A stretch of DNA of 64,000 nucleotides from Phycobacter azelaicus (GCF_014884385.1 NZ_WKFH01000003.1:1688001-1752000); one strand, 5' to 3'. Positions 35,317 to 45,311 are shown, numbered from the stretch's first letter. Translations and numbers: made by a program. Notes: generated by a model from the sequence alone, not told the origin.

Positions 35317-36126
35317 TTGCCCGATCCAGTGCCAGCCAACGTGACTATCAATTTTTCTGAGATGTCAGGTGTGGTCGACTTAGCAATACGACGTGTGAGT
35401 GCCTTCTATCGGTTTGGGCTCGATGAATTAGACCTACGTGATGGGGGAGACTTTCAGATCGCCTCCAAAATGGTCTACAGTTTTTGGCCACAACAGATCA
35501 CTGACGAGCACCGAGAGGAAGCGAAGAGAGAATACAAGGCTTGGTTGGTCGGAAATTGTCTGCGAGAACTGGATCAATTCTATAAACTGTTTCAGGATAA
35601 GGTGTGGCGCGCTTTGGAGTTGAGCCAACTTCATGAGGAGACCGTAAAAGTGAATCATGCGCTAGATGGGTCCTTTGCCAAGAAGACCAATGTAGCGGCG
35701 AAGCAAGAAATGATTGCGCAGAAGCTTTCAATTGAGAGTTTTGTGGAAGAGCTAAATTCTCTTAGTCTGGCGCGAAATTGTTTAACTCACAACGCTGGGC
35801 TTGTTCGGGCACCCAATGATTGCAATGATGAGAATCGTACCGTTCTTACAGTCAAGTGGCTTGGGTTTGACGTAAGCGTCACCCGTGGGGGCGCGACAAT
35901 CAAGGCTGAGACTATGCCCATTGATCTAAGGGCGCTGCCCGGCGAGGGTGAGGCCGAGTTTGTAATTCATTACTCTCCACGGCAACTTTCCTTCGACGCG
36001 CAGCAGAAGATCTCAATCCCAAAGGATGTGGTGGCGGAACTTTGCATGTTCTACAAAGTTTTGTGCGATAAGGTAATGGTTGGACTGAGGGACGAGTTCA
36101 TCAAAAAGGGCATAATTCGGCCCTGA
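35317..36126 (+). CDS. Uncharacterised protein with a HEPN-type Rx4-6H motif, inserted between rplW and rplB
   Basis: The protein has about 269 residues if it starts at TTG 35317, which has GGGGGAG 6 bases upstream; TTG 35302 and ATG 35362 are alternatives. The middle (about residues 65-158) is strongly helical and ends in LSLARNCLTHNAGL, where R153-N154-x3-H158 matches the R-N-x-x-x-H form of the HEPN nuclease motif. The last 100 residues look beta-rich. HEPN proteins are RNases of toxin-antitoxin and defence systems or non-catalytic dimers; which applies here is unknown. Codon use is AT-richer than the neighbours and it has no partner gene. Confidence 0.65.
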   Translation: MPDPVPANVTINFSEMSGVVDLAIRRVSAFYRFGLDELDLRDGGDFQIASKMVYSFWPQQITDEHREEAKREYKAWLVGNCLRELDQFYKLFQDKVWRALELSQLHEETVKVNHALDGSFAKKTNVAAKQEMIAQKLSIESFVEELNSLSLARNCLTHNAGLVRAPNDCNDENRTVLTVKWLGFDVSVTRGGATIKAETMPIDLRALPGEGEAEFVIHYSPRQLSFDAQQKISIPKDVVAELCMFYKVLCDKVMVGLRDEFIKKGIIRP

Positions 36127-36183
36127 GAGCGCTCGCTCTTACAATTTTGGTAACGTCCTGGCTGCTTCGCGGGATCGACCCCA

Positions 36184-36212
36184 TTGCCACCCCCACGAAC
36201 CTCTGCTAAACG
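36184..36212 (+). promoter_or_regulatory. Predicted promoter of the rplB module
   Basis: TTGCCA (36184-36189) and TAAACG (36207-36212) are 17 bases apart, followed by GCACC. It would restart transcription after the rplW terminator and the inserted gene. Confidence 0.6.
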
Positions 36213-36227
36213 GCACCAATCCTGAAG

Positions 36228-36258
36228 GCCTCGGATTCGTCCGGGGCTGTCTCTTTTG
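36228..36258 (+). promoter_or_regulatory. UUCG hairpin with T-rich tail at the start of the rplB leader
   Basis: GCCTCGGA pairs with TCCGGGGC (one G-U) around TTCG, followed by TGTCTCTTTTGT. Lying about ten bases after the predicted start site, it could be an attenuator or a 5' stabiliser. Confidence 0.45.
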
Positions 36259-36424
36259 TCGGGATCATGAATAAACTGGGACCTTCGGGGCCCTTCAGAT
36301 CGGTCACCTGACCAATGAACAGTTTCCCCTCCAAAGGGGAATGCTGGAATGGCAGGGGGCTTTAACATAGCGGGTCCAAAGACAAGAACCTAAGGGCCTG
36401 CACGCTAAACGGAAGACAGAAAGC

Positions 36425-37267
36425 ATGGCACTTAAGTCGTATAAACCGACGACGCCGGGCCAGCGTGGGCTGGTTCTGATCGACCGTTCGGAGCTTTGGA
36501 AAGGGCGTCCGGTCAAGTCTCTCACTGAGGGTCTGACCAAATCGGGCGGCCGGAACAACACCGGACGGATCACTTCTCGCCGCCGTGGTGGTGGCGCAAA
36601 GCGTCTTTACCGGATCGTTGACTTCAAACGGAACAAATTTGATGTCGCCGCAACCGTCGAGCGCATTGAATATGACCCCAACCGGACTGCCTTCATCGCC
36701 CTGGTGAAGTACGAGGACGGCGAGCAGGCCTATATCCTGGCCCCTCAGCGTCTGGCAGTTGGTGACAAGGTCGTTGCCTCCGCAAAGGCAGACATCAAGC
36801 CGGGCAACGCGATGCCGTTCTCGGGCATGCCGATCGGTACGATCGTTCACAACATCGAAATGAAGCCCGGCAAAGGCGGCCAGATCGCCCGTGCAGCCGG
36901 TACTTACGCTCAGTTCGTTGGTCGTGACGGTGGCTACGCGCAGATCCGCCTGTCCTCGGGTGAACTTCGCATGGTCCGTCAGGAATGCATGGCCACCGTT
37001 GGTGCGGTCTCCAACCCTGACAACAGCAACCAGAACTACGGTAAAGCTGGCCGGATGCGTCACAAGGGTAAACGCCCGAGTGTTCGTGGTGTGGTCATGA
37101 ACCCGATCGATCACCCGCACGGTGGTGGTGAAGGTCGTACCTCTGGTGGTCGTCACCCGGTGACCCCATGGGGCAAGCCGACCAAGGGTAAGCGTACCCG
37201 CAACAAAAACAAAGCGTCGCAGAAGCTTATCATCCGCTCGCGTCACGCCAAGAAGAAGGGACGTTAA
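36425..37267 (+). CDS. rplB: 50S ribosomal protein L2
   Basis: L2 is one of the most conserved 50S proteins, required for subunit joining and peptidyl transferase activity. The 280-residue protein has the [15 protein letters not shown] segment with the near-universal histidine. It opens the second S10 module (rplB-rpsS-rplV-rpsC-rplP), with three bases between it and rpsS. Confidence 0.99.
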   Translation: MALKSYKPTTPGQRGLVLIDRSELWKGRPVKSLTEGLTKSGGRNNTGRITSRRRGGGAKRLYRIVDFKRNKFDVAATVERIEYDPNRTAFIALVKYEDGEQAYILAPQRLAVGDKVVASAKADIKPGNAMPFSGMPIGTIVHNIEMKPGKGGQIARAAGTYAQFVGRDGGYAQIRLSSGELRMVRQECMATVGAVSNPDNSNQNYGKAGRMRHKGKRPSVRGVVMNPIDHPHGGGEGRTSGGRHPVTPWGKPTKGKRTRNKNKASQKLIIRSRHAKKKGR

Positions 37268-37270
37268 TCT

Positions 37271-37549
37271 ATGTCTCGCTCTGTATGGAAAGGTCCTTTC
37301 GTCGACAGCTATGTGCTTAAGAAAGCCGAAGCTGCACGTGAATCGGGCCGCAATGAAGTGATCAAGATCTGGTCGCGTCGTTCCACCATTCTGCCCCAGT
37401 TCGTGGGTCTGACCTTTGGTGTCTACAACGGCCAGAAGCACATCCCTGTCAACGTCTCGGAAGACATGATCGGTCAGAAGTTCGGTGAATATTCGCCGAC
37501 CCGGACCTATTACGGTCATGCTGCGGACAAGAAAGCGAAGCGGAAGTAA
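37271..37549 (+). CDS. rpsS: 30S ribosomal protein S19
   Basis: S19 contacts S13 and the bridge to the 50S subunit in the 30S head. The 92-residue protein starts [20 protein letters not shown] and contains [20 protein letters not shown], both diagnostic. It is tightly packed between rplB and rplV. Confidence 0.98.
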   Translation: MSRSVWKGPFVDSYVLKKAEAARESGRNEVIKIWSRRSTILPQFVGLTFGVYNGQKHIPVNVSEDMIGQKFGEYSPTRTYYGHAADKKAKRK

Positions 37550-37552
37550 GTC

Positions 37553-37933
37553 ATGGGCAAGGTAAAAAATCCCCGCCGCGTGGCCGACAACGAAGCAATG
37601 GCGAAAACCCGCATGCTTCGCACCAGCCCGCAGAAACTGAACCTGGTGGCTCAGATGATCCGTGGCAAGAAAGTGGACAAGGCCCTGACGGACCTGACTT
37701 TCTCCAACAAGCGGATCGCTCAGGACGTGAAGAAATGCCTTCAGTCCGCCATTGCGAACGCCGAGAACAACCACAACCTGGACGTCGATGAACTGATCGT
37801 CGCCGAGGCATGGGTTGGCAAGAACATGACCATGAAGCGCGGTCGTCCGCGGGCCCGTGGTCGTTTCGGCAAGATCCTGAAGCCGTTCGCTGAGATCACC
37901 ATCAAGGTGCGTCAAGTTGAGGAGCAAGCCTAA
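37553..37933 (+). CDS. rplV: 50S ribosomal protein L22
   Basis: L22 lines the exit tunnel opposite L4. The 126-residue protein contains [18 protein letters not shown] and the tunnel hairpin region ending [14 protein letters not shown]. The last base of its stop codon is the first base of rpsC, so the two are translationally coupled. Confidence 0.98.
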   Translation: MGKVKNPRRVADNEAMAKTRMLRTSPQKLNLVAQMIRGKKVDKALTDLTFSNKRIAQDVKKCLQSAIANAENNHNLDVDELIVAEAWVGKNMTMKRGRPRARGRFGKILKPFAEITIKVRQVEEQA

Positions 37934-38643
37934 TGGGACATAAAGTCAATCCGGTCGGCATGCGCCTTCAGGTCAACCGCACCTGGGACAGCCGTTGGTA
38001 CGCCGACACCAAGGATTACGGTGATCTTCTGCTGGAAGACATCAAGATCCGTGAGTTCATCAAGGATGAGTGCAAGCAGGCCGGTGTTGCCCGCGTGATC
38101 ATCGAGCGCCCCCACAAGAAGTGCCGTGTGACCATTCACACCGCGCGTCCGGGCGTGATCATCGGCAAGAAAGGCGCCGACATCGAGGTGCTGCGCAAGA
38201 AGCTCGCTGCGATGACCGACTCGGAACTGCACCTCAACATCGTTGAAGTGCGCAAGCCCGAGTTGGACGCACAGCTGGTTGGCGAGAGCATCGCTCAGCA
38301 GTTGGAGCGTCGTGTTTCCTTCCGCCGCGCGATGAAGCGTGCCGTTCAGAACGCAATGCGCATGGGCGCCCTGGGTATCCGGGTGAACGTCGCGGGCCGC
38401 CTTGGTGGTGCCGAGATCGCCCGTACCGAATGGTACCGTGAAGGTCGTGTGCCGCTGCACACCCTGCGCGCCGACATCGATTACGCTCACTCCGAAGCCA
38501 TGACCCCCTATGGGATCATCGGGATCAAGGTCTGGATCTTCAAAGGCGAGATCATGGAGCATGACCCGCAGGCGCGTGATCGTAAGTCTCAGGAAATCCA
38601 GGACGGCCCTGCACCCCGTGGTGCTGGTGGCGGTCGTCGCTAA
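37933..38643 (+). CDS. rpsC: 30S ribosomal protein S3
   Basis: S3 lies at the mRNA entry channel and takes part in the ribosomal helicase. The 236-residue protein starts [20 protein letters not shown], has the KH-domain [14 protein letters not shown] and ends in a basic tail GAGGGRR. It overlaps the rplV stop codon. Confidence 0.99.
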   Translation: MGHKVNPVGMRLQVNRTWDSRWYADTKDYGDLLLEDIKIREFIKDECKQAGVARVIIERPHKKCRVTIHTARPGVIIGKKGADIEVLRKKLAAMTDSELHLNIVEVRKPELDAQLVGESIAQQLERRVSFRRAMKRAVQNAMRMGALGIRVNVAGRLGGAEIARTEWYREGRVPLHTLRADIDYAHSEAMTPYGIIGIKVWIFKGEIMEHDPQARDRKSQEIQDGPAPRGAGGGRR

Positions 38644-38655
38644 GGAGGGTATGAG

Positions 38656-39069
38656 ATGCTTCAACCCAAGCGTACGAAATTCCGCAAGATGCAGAAGGGC
38701 CGGATCAAGGGGCTGGCCAAGGGCGGTTCTGATCTGAACTTCGGCACCTACGGCCTCAAGGCTCTTGAGCCCGAGCGCGTAACTGCCCGTCAGATCGAAG
38801 CTGCACGTCGTGCCATGACGCGTCACATGAAGCGTCAGGGCCGCGTATGGATCCGCATCTTCCCGGACACCCCCGTGACCTCCAAGCCCGTCGAAGTTCG
38901 TATGGGTAAAGGTAAGGGCTCCGTGGACTTCTGGGCCTGCAAGGTAAAGCCCGGTCGCGTGATGTTCGAAATCGATGGCGTCAATGACGACATCGCCCGC
39001 GAGGCCCTGCGCCTTGCTGCGATGAAGCTGCCGATCAAGACCCGCGTTGTGGTCCGCGAAGACTGGTAA
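38656..39069 (+). CDS. rplP: 50S ribosomal protein L16
   Basis: L16 organises the A-site tRNA path on the 50S subunit. The 137-residue protein starts [19 protein letters not shown] and contains the conserved [14 protein letters not shown]. In most bacteria rpmC follows directly; here a terminator and a 4.1-kb insertion intervene. Confidence 0.98.
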   Translation: MLQPKRTKFRKMQKGRIKGLAKGGSDLNFGTYGLKALEPERVTARQIEAARRAMTRHMKRQGRVWIRIFPDTPVTSKPVEVRMGKGKGSVDFWACKVKPGRVMFEIDGVNDDIAREALRLAAMKLPIKTRVVVREDW

Positions 39070-39093
39070 GCCCGGTTTAAGCGCAACAATATA

Positions 39094-39124
39094 AACCCCC
39101 GCCGAGCGATCGGCGGGGGTTTTC
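39094..39124 (+). terminator. Intrinsic terminator after rplP, inside the S10 cluster
   Basis: A perfect 11-bp stem ACCCCCGCCGA / TCGGCGGGGGT with a GCGA loop is followed by TTTC. The T-run is short but the stem is very stable. Confidence 0.88.
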
Positions 39125-39348
39125 GTTGCCCTGCAGGTTAGGTCTGACGCCCTGAAGAGAGCAGGCTGCATTCGATACGGTTGGGCATGTGGGTGGGGAG
39201 GACTGCCATTACATTGTGACGGCAGGGCTCTGCTGTCATGCACGATGGGGTGGGAGTGGGCAAGCTCGGTCGGGGGATTGCAGGGACCACGAAAACGGCC
39301 CGCAGCAAAACCTGCGGGCCGCCATTTCACTGTCTTGCAGCTTGGGTC

Positions 39349-41511
39349 TCAAGCGGCCCAGCTATCCTCGCTGACGGTTGAACCTGCTGTGCCGCCCTTG
39401 GAATCCTTCAGCCGGAAGCCGGAGATCGCTGTCAACAGATTGTCCGCTTCCTGACGCAGCAATTGACCCGCAGCGGCCGTTTCTTCCAGCATGGCCGCGC
39501 CCTTCTGGGTGTCACTGTCCAGTGCCTCAACGGCAACGTTCACTTCGGAGAGGCCGTTGGACTGGTCTACGGTGTTCTCGGCGATGACATTCGCCTTTTC
39601 GACGACCAGTTGGATCGCTTGGACGATGGCTTCCAGCGCGGTGCCTGTTTCATCGACCAGATCCACGCCAGAGGTGACTTCGGCGGTACTGGTGGCGATA
39701 AGGCTGTTGATTTCACGGGCGGCATCAGAGGACCTTTGCGCAAGGGCGCGCACTTCGGAGGCGACCACAGCAAATCCGCGGCCTGCTTCGCCGGCGCGTG
39801 CGGCTTCCACCCCGGCGTTCAGCGCCAGAAGGTTGGTCTGGAAAGCCACATCGTCAATCATGCCGGTAATCTTGGAGATCGCGTCCGAGGATTCCTTGAT
39901 CCGGTGCATGGCTGCGACCGTGTCCTTCGCAACATCGCGGGTTTGTTCTGCTTTGGACTGGGCAGAATTTACAATCTCCCGTGTTTCCTGCGCGCTTTTT
40001 GCGGTGCCGCGCACCGTGTCGCTCACGGTTTGCAGGGCAGCAGCGGTTTCTTCGAGTGATGCGGCCGTGGTCTCCCCGCGGCGCGATGCATCATCCACAG
40101 CAGCAGAGATTTCGGCCGCCGTGTTGTGCAGCATGCTGCTGCTGGAGGTCAGCTGCGCCATCATCCCGCTCAGCGAGTCGGTAAGGTGATCGATGTCGTT
40201 TGCGATGTCGTGGAAGATCCCCTTGTGACCCTTGGGCATAGCCTGGTTGAGGTCGCCTTTGGACAAAGCTGCAAGAACTTTCTGTACGTCTCCAAGACCT
40301 TTCTGGGCAACTTCGCCGATGGTATTTACGCCCTGGCCGAGCTCGGCAAAGGTGCCGCCATCCTTTGAGACCGTGACCCGCTTGGAAAAATCGCCTTCGG
40401 CGCAGGCCGAAATAACGGTCGAGATCTCTTGCGTCAGTTGGTGTTTGGTTTCTTCATTGGCGCGGAAGCTCGCAACCGCATTGCTGATGGCGGAGAGTTC
40501 ATGGATGCGCGATGTGGGGATGTTCGGGCTGAAATCCGCCTTGATCATCCGTTTGAGAACAAGGTCGATCTGCTTGAGCGGACGCGAGATGCCGCGGGCC
40601 AGCAGAAGGGCGACGAGAACAAAAACCACGCCCCCGGCAATCCCAGCCTGAAGTGAGGTGCGCTGTGCCTTCTGGCTGAGAACAGTGGACTCTGCCAGGG
40701 TTTCTTCCAGAACCACGCGCACATCCGCATGCACCTGTTCCAGAACCGGCTCGGCCTCGGCATAGAAAGCGGATACGTCGCTGCGCAGCGCGTCCTCGCG
40801 CAGCGTTTCATCGACAAAGGCGGCGAAGGATTGCTGATAAGTAGCAATAAGCCCCTTGATCGCGGCTTCCTGCTCGGCGTTTGCATAATAGGATGATGGG
40901 AAGGTCAGGAATTCGTCGACGCGTGCATTCAGGCGGTCGAGATATTTCGAAGCCTTGCGCATGATGAAGTCTTTCTCGTGACGACGCATCATCAGCATTT
41001 TGACCTGCATTTCGGGTTGGTTTAGCTCGTTCAACTCGCCCTCAACATTGCGGACGGCCGCGCGCAGCTGACCTTCCAGCCCCGAGTTTTCATCAAGGCC
41101 GAGGCTCAGGTTGCTGTCGACGAGACGTGCAAAGGCAGCGGTGTAGCCGTCAATGGAGGTGGTGATCTGCTCAAGCTCTGCGTTTTTCCCGCTGAGTTCA
41201 GGATGTGAAGCCATCAAGGTCTCGGCGCGTTCGATATGAGCCTGCATGTTGGCGATGGTGGCCGCGTGTTTTTCAACGTAGCGTTCATCGCGCCGCAGCA
41301 GGAAGTCCTTTTCTGCGCGGCGCGCCATCAGGAAGTCGATACGGATTTCATCGAGCGTGAGAAACAGCTCTTCGATGGTCGCTACTTCTTTCTGGATGTC
41401 ATCGCGCACTTGGTGGGTGAAAAGGGAGGTTCCTGCCAGGGCGATCATGATCGCCCCGCCCAAGGCAATGATGGACAGGATGGCGAGGTTTATTGAAACC
41501 TTGAAGTTCAT
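39349..41511 (-). CDS. Methyl-accepting chemotaxis protein with HBM-type sensor domain
   Basis: The 720-residue protein has a first membrane span (about 8-30) and a long helical periplasmic region with two RRxEKDF-type repeats ([10 protein letters not shown] and [10 protein letters not shown]), the hallmark of the helical bimodular (HBM) sensor. A second span (about 286-306), HAMP segments and the MCP signalling hairpin tip ([20 protein letters not shown], then [15 protein letters not shown], about 552-590) follow. Known HBM receptors sense small organic acids such as TCA intermediates; the ligand here is not predictable. It is transcribed against the ribosomal genes inside the S10 cluster. 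No other chemotaxis gene is nearby. Confidence 0.95.
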   Translation of the reverse strand: MNFKVSINLAILSIIALGGAIMIALAGTSLFTHQVRDDIQKEVATIEELFLTLDEIRIDFLMARRAEKDFLLRRDERYVEKHAATIANMQAHIERAETLMASHPELSGKNAELEQITTSIDGYTAAFARLVDSNLSLGLDENSGLEGQLRAAVRNVEGELNELNQPEMQVKMLMMRRHEKDFIMRKASKYLDRLNARVDEFLTFPSSYYANAEQEAAIKGLIATYQQSFAAFVDETLREDALRSDVSAFYAEAEPVLEQVHADVRVVLEETLAESTVLSQKAQRTSLQAGIAGGVVFVLVALLLARGISRPLKQIDLVLKRMIKADFSPNIPTSRIHELSAISNAVASFRANEETKHQLTQEISTVISACAEGDFSKRVTVSKDGGTFAELGQGVNTIGEVAQKGLGDVQKVLAALSKGDLNQAMPKGHKGIFHDIANDIDHLTDSLSGMMAQLTSSSSMLHNTAAEISAAVDDASRRGETTAASLEETAAALQTVSDTVRGTAKSAQETREIVNSAQSKAEQTRDVAKDTVAAMHRIKESSDAISKITGMIDDVAFQTNLLALNAGVEAARAGEAGRGFAVVASEVRALAQRSSDAAREINSLIATSTAEVTSGVDLVDETGTALEAIVQAIQLVVEKANVIAENTVDQSNGLSEVNVAVEALDSDTQKGAAMLEETAAAGQLLRQEADNLLTAISGFRLKDSKGGTAGSTVSEDSWAA

Positions 41512-41715
41512 TTTGCGGATACTCGTCTCTTAGGGATGCATGCGACTCGGCTTCTTTCGATTTTACGTGGCGGAAATTAAGATACTGTTGTTTGGGCCAT
41601 GCACTGGTGTGGAATCTGTCATGCATGCCTGACACATCGGTTTTTTCGGCGGCGCAGCGGGCGGCTCTTTGCGGGCAGGACTCGCCATGGCGCCCTGTCC
41701 GCGTTAAGAGGCGGC

Positions 41716-42336
41716 ATGGCACAGATCGACTCTCTCTTCGTAACCCGTCTTTATCGCGCTCAATTGTCCGAACTTGGACCCAAGGTCGACACGGGCGAAC
41801 TCGAAAACTCCTGCCTTGTCATCGCGGAGGATGACGAGGCCGGCCAGGACTGGTGCGAGGAGAACGGCTATCCCGGCTATACCTCCTATGCCTCGCTGAC
41901 GGATCTGCCTTGGCGGTTCCCGATCTTCGCCGATCTGGTGAAATCGCTGGATGCCCATGTGGCCGCCTTTGCCGAGGACCTGGAGCTGGATCTCGATGAC
42001 CGCAAACTGGTGCTGGAGGATCTCTGGATCAACATCCTGCCCGAAGGCGGCACCCACGCCAGCCACATTCACCCCCATTCGGTGATTTCGGGCACCACCT
42101 ATGTGTCGATGCCCGAAGGTGCCAGCGCGCTGAAGCTGGAAGATCCCCGCCATGCGATGATGATGGCCCACCCCCCGCGCCGCAAGGACTGCCGCCAGGA
42201 GCTGAGGACATTCGTCTACCAGTCCCCCAATGTGGGCGATGTGCTCTTGTGGGAAAGCTTCATCCGCCACGAGGTGCCGCTGAACATGGCCGAGGACGAA
42301 CGGATTTCGGTGAGCTTTAATTACAAGTGGGAGTGA
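41716..42336 (+). CDS. 2OG-Fe(II) oxygenase family protein (TIGR02466/PF13759-like)
   Basis: The 206-residue protein starts MAQIDSLFVTRLYRAQL at the ATG at 41716 (the frame is open upstream but not supported). It has NILPEGGTHASHIHPHSVISG (in two parts) and a late RHEVPLN block, giving the two histidines expected for iron binding and the downstream arginine-containing ERISVSFNY strand that would bind 2-oxoglutarate. The pattern fits the putative 2OG oxygenases of PF13759. The substrate is unknown. It is divergent from the chemoreceptor. Confidence 0.85.
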   Translation: MAQIDSLFVTRLYRAQLSELGPKVDTGELENSCLVIAEDDEAGQDWCEENGYPGYTSYASLTDLPWRFPIFADLVKSLDAHVAAFAEDLELDLDDRKLVLEDLWINILPEGGTHASHIHPHSVISGTTYVSMPEGASALKLEDPRHAMMMAHPPRRKDCRQELRTFVYQSPNVGDVLLWESFIRHEVPLNMAEDERISVSFNYKWE

Positions 42337-42415
42337 TTTCCTCACCCTTTCATTGTATCGTTCAGGGTATTACGTGATGTCTGAGTTCAGAACATTGGGT
42401 TAAAAGGGCAATACC

Positions 42416-42601
42416 GTGGCAGAGAAATTGAAGCACGAAACGGTCAAGGGTGGAAAGATCGGTCGCAGCGCCAAGACCGGGCGCTTCGTGATGGTGTCTA
42501 CTGTCCGAGGTAACGACAAAGCCAGCCCGGTTACCGAAAGTGTGGTGAAGGGGGCTTCGTCAAAACGAAAAGAGGCGATGAAGCGTTTGGTCAATCGGTA
42601 G
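42416..42601 (+). CDS. Putative antitoxin of a Phd/Doc-like pair
   Basis: This 61-residue basic protein uses a GTG start at 42416 with AAAGGG about 8 bases upstream. Its sequence (GGKIGRSAKTGRFVM near the start and a lysine-rich helical tail) resembles short antitoxins found directly upstream of Doc toxins, though I cannot name the family with certainty. Its stop codon overlaps the open frame of the Doc-like gene, which is the arrangement expected for a co-translated toxin-antitoxin pair. Confidence 0.65.
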   Translation: MAEKLKHETVKGGKIGRSAKTGRFVMVSTVRGNDKASPVTESVVKGASSKRKEAMKRLVNR

Positions 42602-42977
42602 GCGGCACTACCGGGTTACGCTTGCCGATGCGATTACGGCGCATGACGAGGCGCTTAGCTACGGAGGGCGTTCCGGCGTAAGCAGTCTGGACTTGATCGA
42701 GTCCGCCCTTGGGCGCCCTTATTCTGGATATCATCTGCGGATCCACCGAAAGGCTGCCGCTTTGCTGGAAAGCATGGTTGCAAATCATGGGTTCGTGGAT
42801 GGCAACAAACGAACCGCGTGGCTGGTTACTGAGATCCTGATTGAGAGAAGCGGATATTACTTGGATATCCCTGACGATGAACCGATTGATGACCTCGTGG
42901 TTGCCGTTGCTGACGGCAGTTGCCCATTCGACCAAACGTCCGAATGGTTTCGGCTGCGCTTAAAGAAGGGGTGTTGA
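42594..42977 (+). CDS. doc: Doc-like (Fic-fold) toxin without a canonical start codon
   Basis: Doc toxins phosphorylate EF-Tu and stop translation. The frame encodes HYRVTLADAITAHDEALSYG at its N-terminal end and the Fic/Doc signature HGFVDGNKRT (residues 65-74 counted from 42594), with all key residues present. Homology-like sequence begins right at the antitoxin stop codon, yet between the preceding in-frame stop (42579) and 42693 there is no ATG, GTG or TTG. The TTG at 42693 would delete the first 33 residues. An ATC at 42594, overlapping the antitoxin end, or a frameshift from the antitoxin are possible, or the gene has been silenced by start-codon loss. Confidence 0.72.
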   Translation: MGRRHYRVTLADAITAHDEALSYGGRSGVSSLDLIESALGRPYSGYHLRIHRKAAALLESMVANHGFVDGNKRTAWLVTEILIERSGYYLDIPDDEPIDDLVVAVADGSCPFDQTSEWFRLRLKKGC

Positions 42978-43018
42978 ACGGGAGGTGAACCGCTTGCGAC
43001 ATTCCCTCAATCTTTCCC

Positions 43019-43047
43019 TTGCCCCCATCCGCCATCTCTCCTATACG
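43019..43047 (+). promoter_or_regulatory. Predicted promoter of the rpmC-rpsQ-rplN... (spc) module
   Basis: TTGCCC (43019-43024) and TATACG (43042-43047) are 17 bases apart, followed by GAC. It would restart ribosomal transcription after the 4.1-kb insertion. Confidence 0.63.
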
Positions 43048-43052
43048 GACCC

Positions 43053-43083
43053 ATCACCGCGCTCAGTGATGAGTCGCGGTGAT
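43053..43083 (+). promoter_or_regulatory. Hairpin at the 5' end of the rpmC leader
   Basis: A perfect 9-bp stem ATCACCGCG / CGCGGTGAT with a 13-base loop begins at about the predicted transcription start. Further downstream CACCAGA and TCTGGTG (within 43128-43171) could form a longer-range stem. Confidence 0.5.
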
Positions 43084-43191
43084 CCACTTTTCGTGCCCGG
43101 ACCATTTCGGACACGGGCGACATAACCCACCAGACCCAAGGGTGACCCAACAAAAGGGGCCCTCTGGTGCCAAGGAAAAGGAACAAAGGCG

Positions 43192-43392
43192 ATGAACGCC
43201 AATGATCTGCGCGAAAAGACCGTGGACGAGCTCCGCGATCTGCTTGCATCCATGAAAAAAGAGAGCTTCAACCTGCGCTTTCAGCAGGCAACCGGTCAGC
43301 TGGAAAACACCGCTGCTGTACGTGCGGCCCGCCGCAACGCAGCCCGCGTGAAAACCATCCTGAACGAAAAAGCCGCCGCAGCGGCTGAATAA
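43192..43392 (+). CDS. rpmC: 50S ribosomal protein L29
   Basis: L29 is a small helical protein at the tunnel exit near L23. The 66-residue product reads [20 protein letters not shown] and has [20 protein letters not shown] in the middle, as usual. It opens the third S10/spc module; rpsQ follows after 12 bases. Confidence 0.97.
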   Translation: MNANDLREKTVDELRDLLASMKKESFNLRFQQATGQLENTAAVRAARRNAARVKTILNEKAAAAAE

Positions 43393-43404
43393 GGAGCTAC
43401 TCAG

Positions 43405-43635
43405 ATGCCCAAACGTATCCTGCAAGGCGTCGTGACCTCCGACGCAAACGCACAGACCGTGACTGTCTCCGTAGAGCGCCGCTTTACGCATCCGGTTCTG
43501 AAGAAAACCATCCGTAAGTCCAAGAAATACCGGGCTCACGATGAAAAGAACGCTTTCAAGGTCGGCGACACCGTACGCATCATCGAATGCGCGCCGAAAT
43601 CGAAAACGAAACGCTGGGAAGTTCTGGAAGCCTAA
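43405..43635 (+). CDS. rpsQ: 30S ribosomal protein S17
   Basis: S17 is a primary 16S rRNA-binding OB-fold protein. The 76-residue product has [20 protein letters not shown] and the [14 protein letters not shown] motif. It is followed by a 100-base spacer before rplN, longer than others in the module. Confidence 0.98.
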   Translation: MPKRILQGVVTSDANAQTVTVSVERRFTHPVLKKTIRKSKKYRAHDEKNAFKVGDTVRIIECAPKSKTKRWEVLEA

Positions 43636-43735
43636 GAGCCTGTAACAAGGCTCCTGGCGACTAGGCTTTTTAGCACAGTCGAAACCCTGGGGGATCACAG
43701 CACGCATCGCTGCCCCAAAGGTCGGGAGAAACCAC

Positions 43736-44104
43736 ATGATCCAGATGCAAACCAATCTGGATGTTGCTGACAACTCCGGCGCGCGCCGAGTTCAGTGCAT
43801 CAAGGTTCTGGGTGGTTCCAAGCGTAAGTACGCATCCGTTGGCGACATCATCGTCGTCTCGGTCAAGGAAGCCATCCCGCGCGGTCGCGTAAAGAAAGGT
43901 GACGTCCGTAAGGCCGTCGTCGTGCGCACCGCCAAAGAAGTCCGCCGCGAAGACGGTACCGCGATCCGTTTCGATCGCAACGCCGCCGTCATCCTGAACA
44001 ACAACAACGAGCCGGTAGGTACCCGTATCTTTGGCCCGGTTGTTCGTGAGCTGCGCGCGAAGAACTTCATGAAAATCATCTCGCTTGCTCCGGAGGTGCT
44101 GTAA
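43736..44104 (+). CDS. rplN: 50S ribosomal protein L14
   Basis: L14 contributes to inter-subunit bridge B8. The 122-residue protein starts [20 protein letters not shown], diagnostic for the family. GGGAGAA lies just upstream of the ATG at 43736. rplX starts two bases after its stop. Confidence 0.99.
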   Translation: MIQMQTNLDVADNSGARRVQCIKVLGGSKRKYASVGDIIVVSVKEAIPRGRVKKGDVRKAVVVRTAKEVRREDGTAIRFDRNAAVILNNNNEPVGTRIFGPVVRELRAKNFMKIISLAPEVL

Positions 44105-44106
44105 TC

Positions 44107-44418
44107 ATGGCTGCGAAACTCCGCAAAGGCGACAAGGTCGTCGTGCTGGCCGGCAAGGACAAGGGCAAGGAAGGCACCATTTCTTCCGTTGACCCCAAAG
44201 CCGGTAAAGCTGTTGTCGACGGCGTGAACATGGCGATCCGCCACACCCGTCAGAGCCAGACAAGCCAAGGCGGCCGCCTGCCCAAGGCCCTGCCGATCGA
44301 CCTGTCGAACCTGGCTCTACTGGACGCAAACGGCAAAGCAACCCGCGTTGGCTTCCGCATGGAAGGTGACAAGAAAGTGCGTTTTGCCAAGACCACGGGG
44401 GACGTGATCGATGCTTGA
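44107..44418 (+). CDS. rplX: 50S ribosomal protein L24
   Basis: L24 is an assembly initiator with an N-terminal KOW motif ([20 protein letters not shown]). The 103-residue protein is of normal length. Its end overlaps rplE by eight bases, so translation of the two is coupled. Confidence 0.98.
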   Translation: MAAKLRKGDKVVVLAGKDKGKEGTISSVDPKAGKAVVDGVNMAIRHTRQSQTSQGGRLPKALPIDLSNLALLDANGKATRVGFRMEGDKKVRFAKTTGDVIDA

Positions 44419-44974
44419 TTCCGCAAACTACACCCCGCGTCTGAAGGATCTCTACAAGGACACCATCCGTGGCGCCCTGAAAGAGGAATTCGGCTACAAG
44501 AACGAGATGATGATCCCCAAGCTGGACAAGATCGTTCTGAACATCGGCTGTGGCCGTGCTGCCGTCAAAGACAGCAAGAAAGCCAAGTCCGCTCAGGCCG
44601 ACCTGACCGCAATCGCGGGCCAGAAGGCTCTGACCACCGTTGCCAAGAACTCCATCGCCGGCTTCCGGGTTCGCGAAGGCATGCCGATGGGCGCCAAGGT
44701 GACCCTGCGCGGCGACCGGATGTACGAATTCCTGGATCGTCTGATCACCATCGCAATGCCCCGTATCCGCGACTTCCGCGGCGTATCGGGTAACTCGTTC
44801 GACGGTCGTGGCAACTACGCCATGGGCCTGAAAGAACACATGGTGTTCCCCGAGATCGACTTCGACAAGATCGACGAGCCTTGGGGCATGGACATTGTGA
44901 TTGGCACCACCGCGAACACCGACGCGGAAGCAAAGGCGCTGTTGAAAGCTTTCAACATGCCCTTCAACAGCTAA
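44411..44974 (+). CDS. rplE: 50S ribosomal protein L5
   Basis: L5 binds 5S rRNA in the central protuberance. The 187-residue protein has the [11 protein letters not shown] segment, [12 protein letters not shown] and a C-terminal [19 protein letters not shown], all typical. It overlaps rplX. Confidence 0.98.
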   Translation: MLDSANYTPRLKDLYKDTIRGALKEEFGYKNEMMIPKLDKIVLNIGCGRAAVKDSKKAKSAQADLTAIAGQKALTTVAKNSIAGFRVREGMPMGAKVTLRGDRMYEFLDRLITIAMPRIRDFRGVSGNSFDGRGNYAMGLKEHMVFPEIDFDKIDEPWGMDIVIGTTANTDAEAKALLKAFNMPFNS

Positions 44975-44992
44975 GCGCGGGAAGGAAGAGAC

Positions 44993-45298
44993 ATGGCTAA
45001 GAAAAGCATGATCGAACGCGAAAAGAAGCGCGAGCGTCTGGTGGCACAATATGCCGCAAAGCGCGCCGAGCTGAAAGAAATCGCGAATGACGAAAGCCGC
45101 CCGATGGAAGAGCGTTTCAAAGCGCGTCTGAAACTGGCGAAACTGCCGCGCAACTCGTCGGCAACCCGTCTGCACAATCGCTGCCAGCTGACCGGCCGTC
45201 CGCACGCTTACTATCGTAAGCTGAAGATCAGCCGTATCGCTCTGCGGGAACTGGGCTCCAATGGCCAGATCCCCGGCATGGTGAAATCGAGCTGGTAA
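44993..45298 (+). CDS. rpsN: 30S ribosomal protein S14 (zinc-independent form)
   Basis: The 101-residue protein is the long form without CxxC zinc ligands, starting [17 protein letters not shown] and containing [19 protein letters not shown]. It assembles late into the 30S head beside S3 and S10. It lies between rplE and rpsH in the conserved order. Confidence 0.98.
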   Translation: MAKKSMIEREKKRERLVAQYAAKRAELKEIANDESRPMEERFKARLKLAKLPRNSSATRLHNRCQLTGRPHAYYRKLKISRIALRELGSNGQIPGMVKSSW

Positions 45299-45311
45299 GG
45301 GAGAGACAGAT

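Noticed and set aside
41599..41715. Upstream extension of the 2OG oxygenase frame
   Set aside because: The added residues are cysteine- and arginine-rich without resemblance to the family; MAQIDSLF at 41716 is a normal start.
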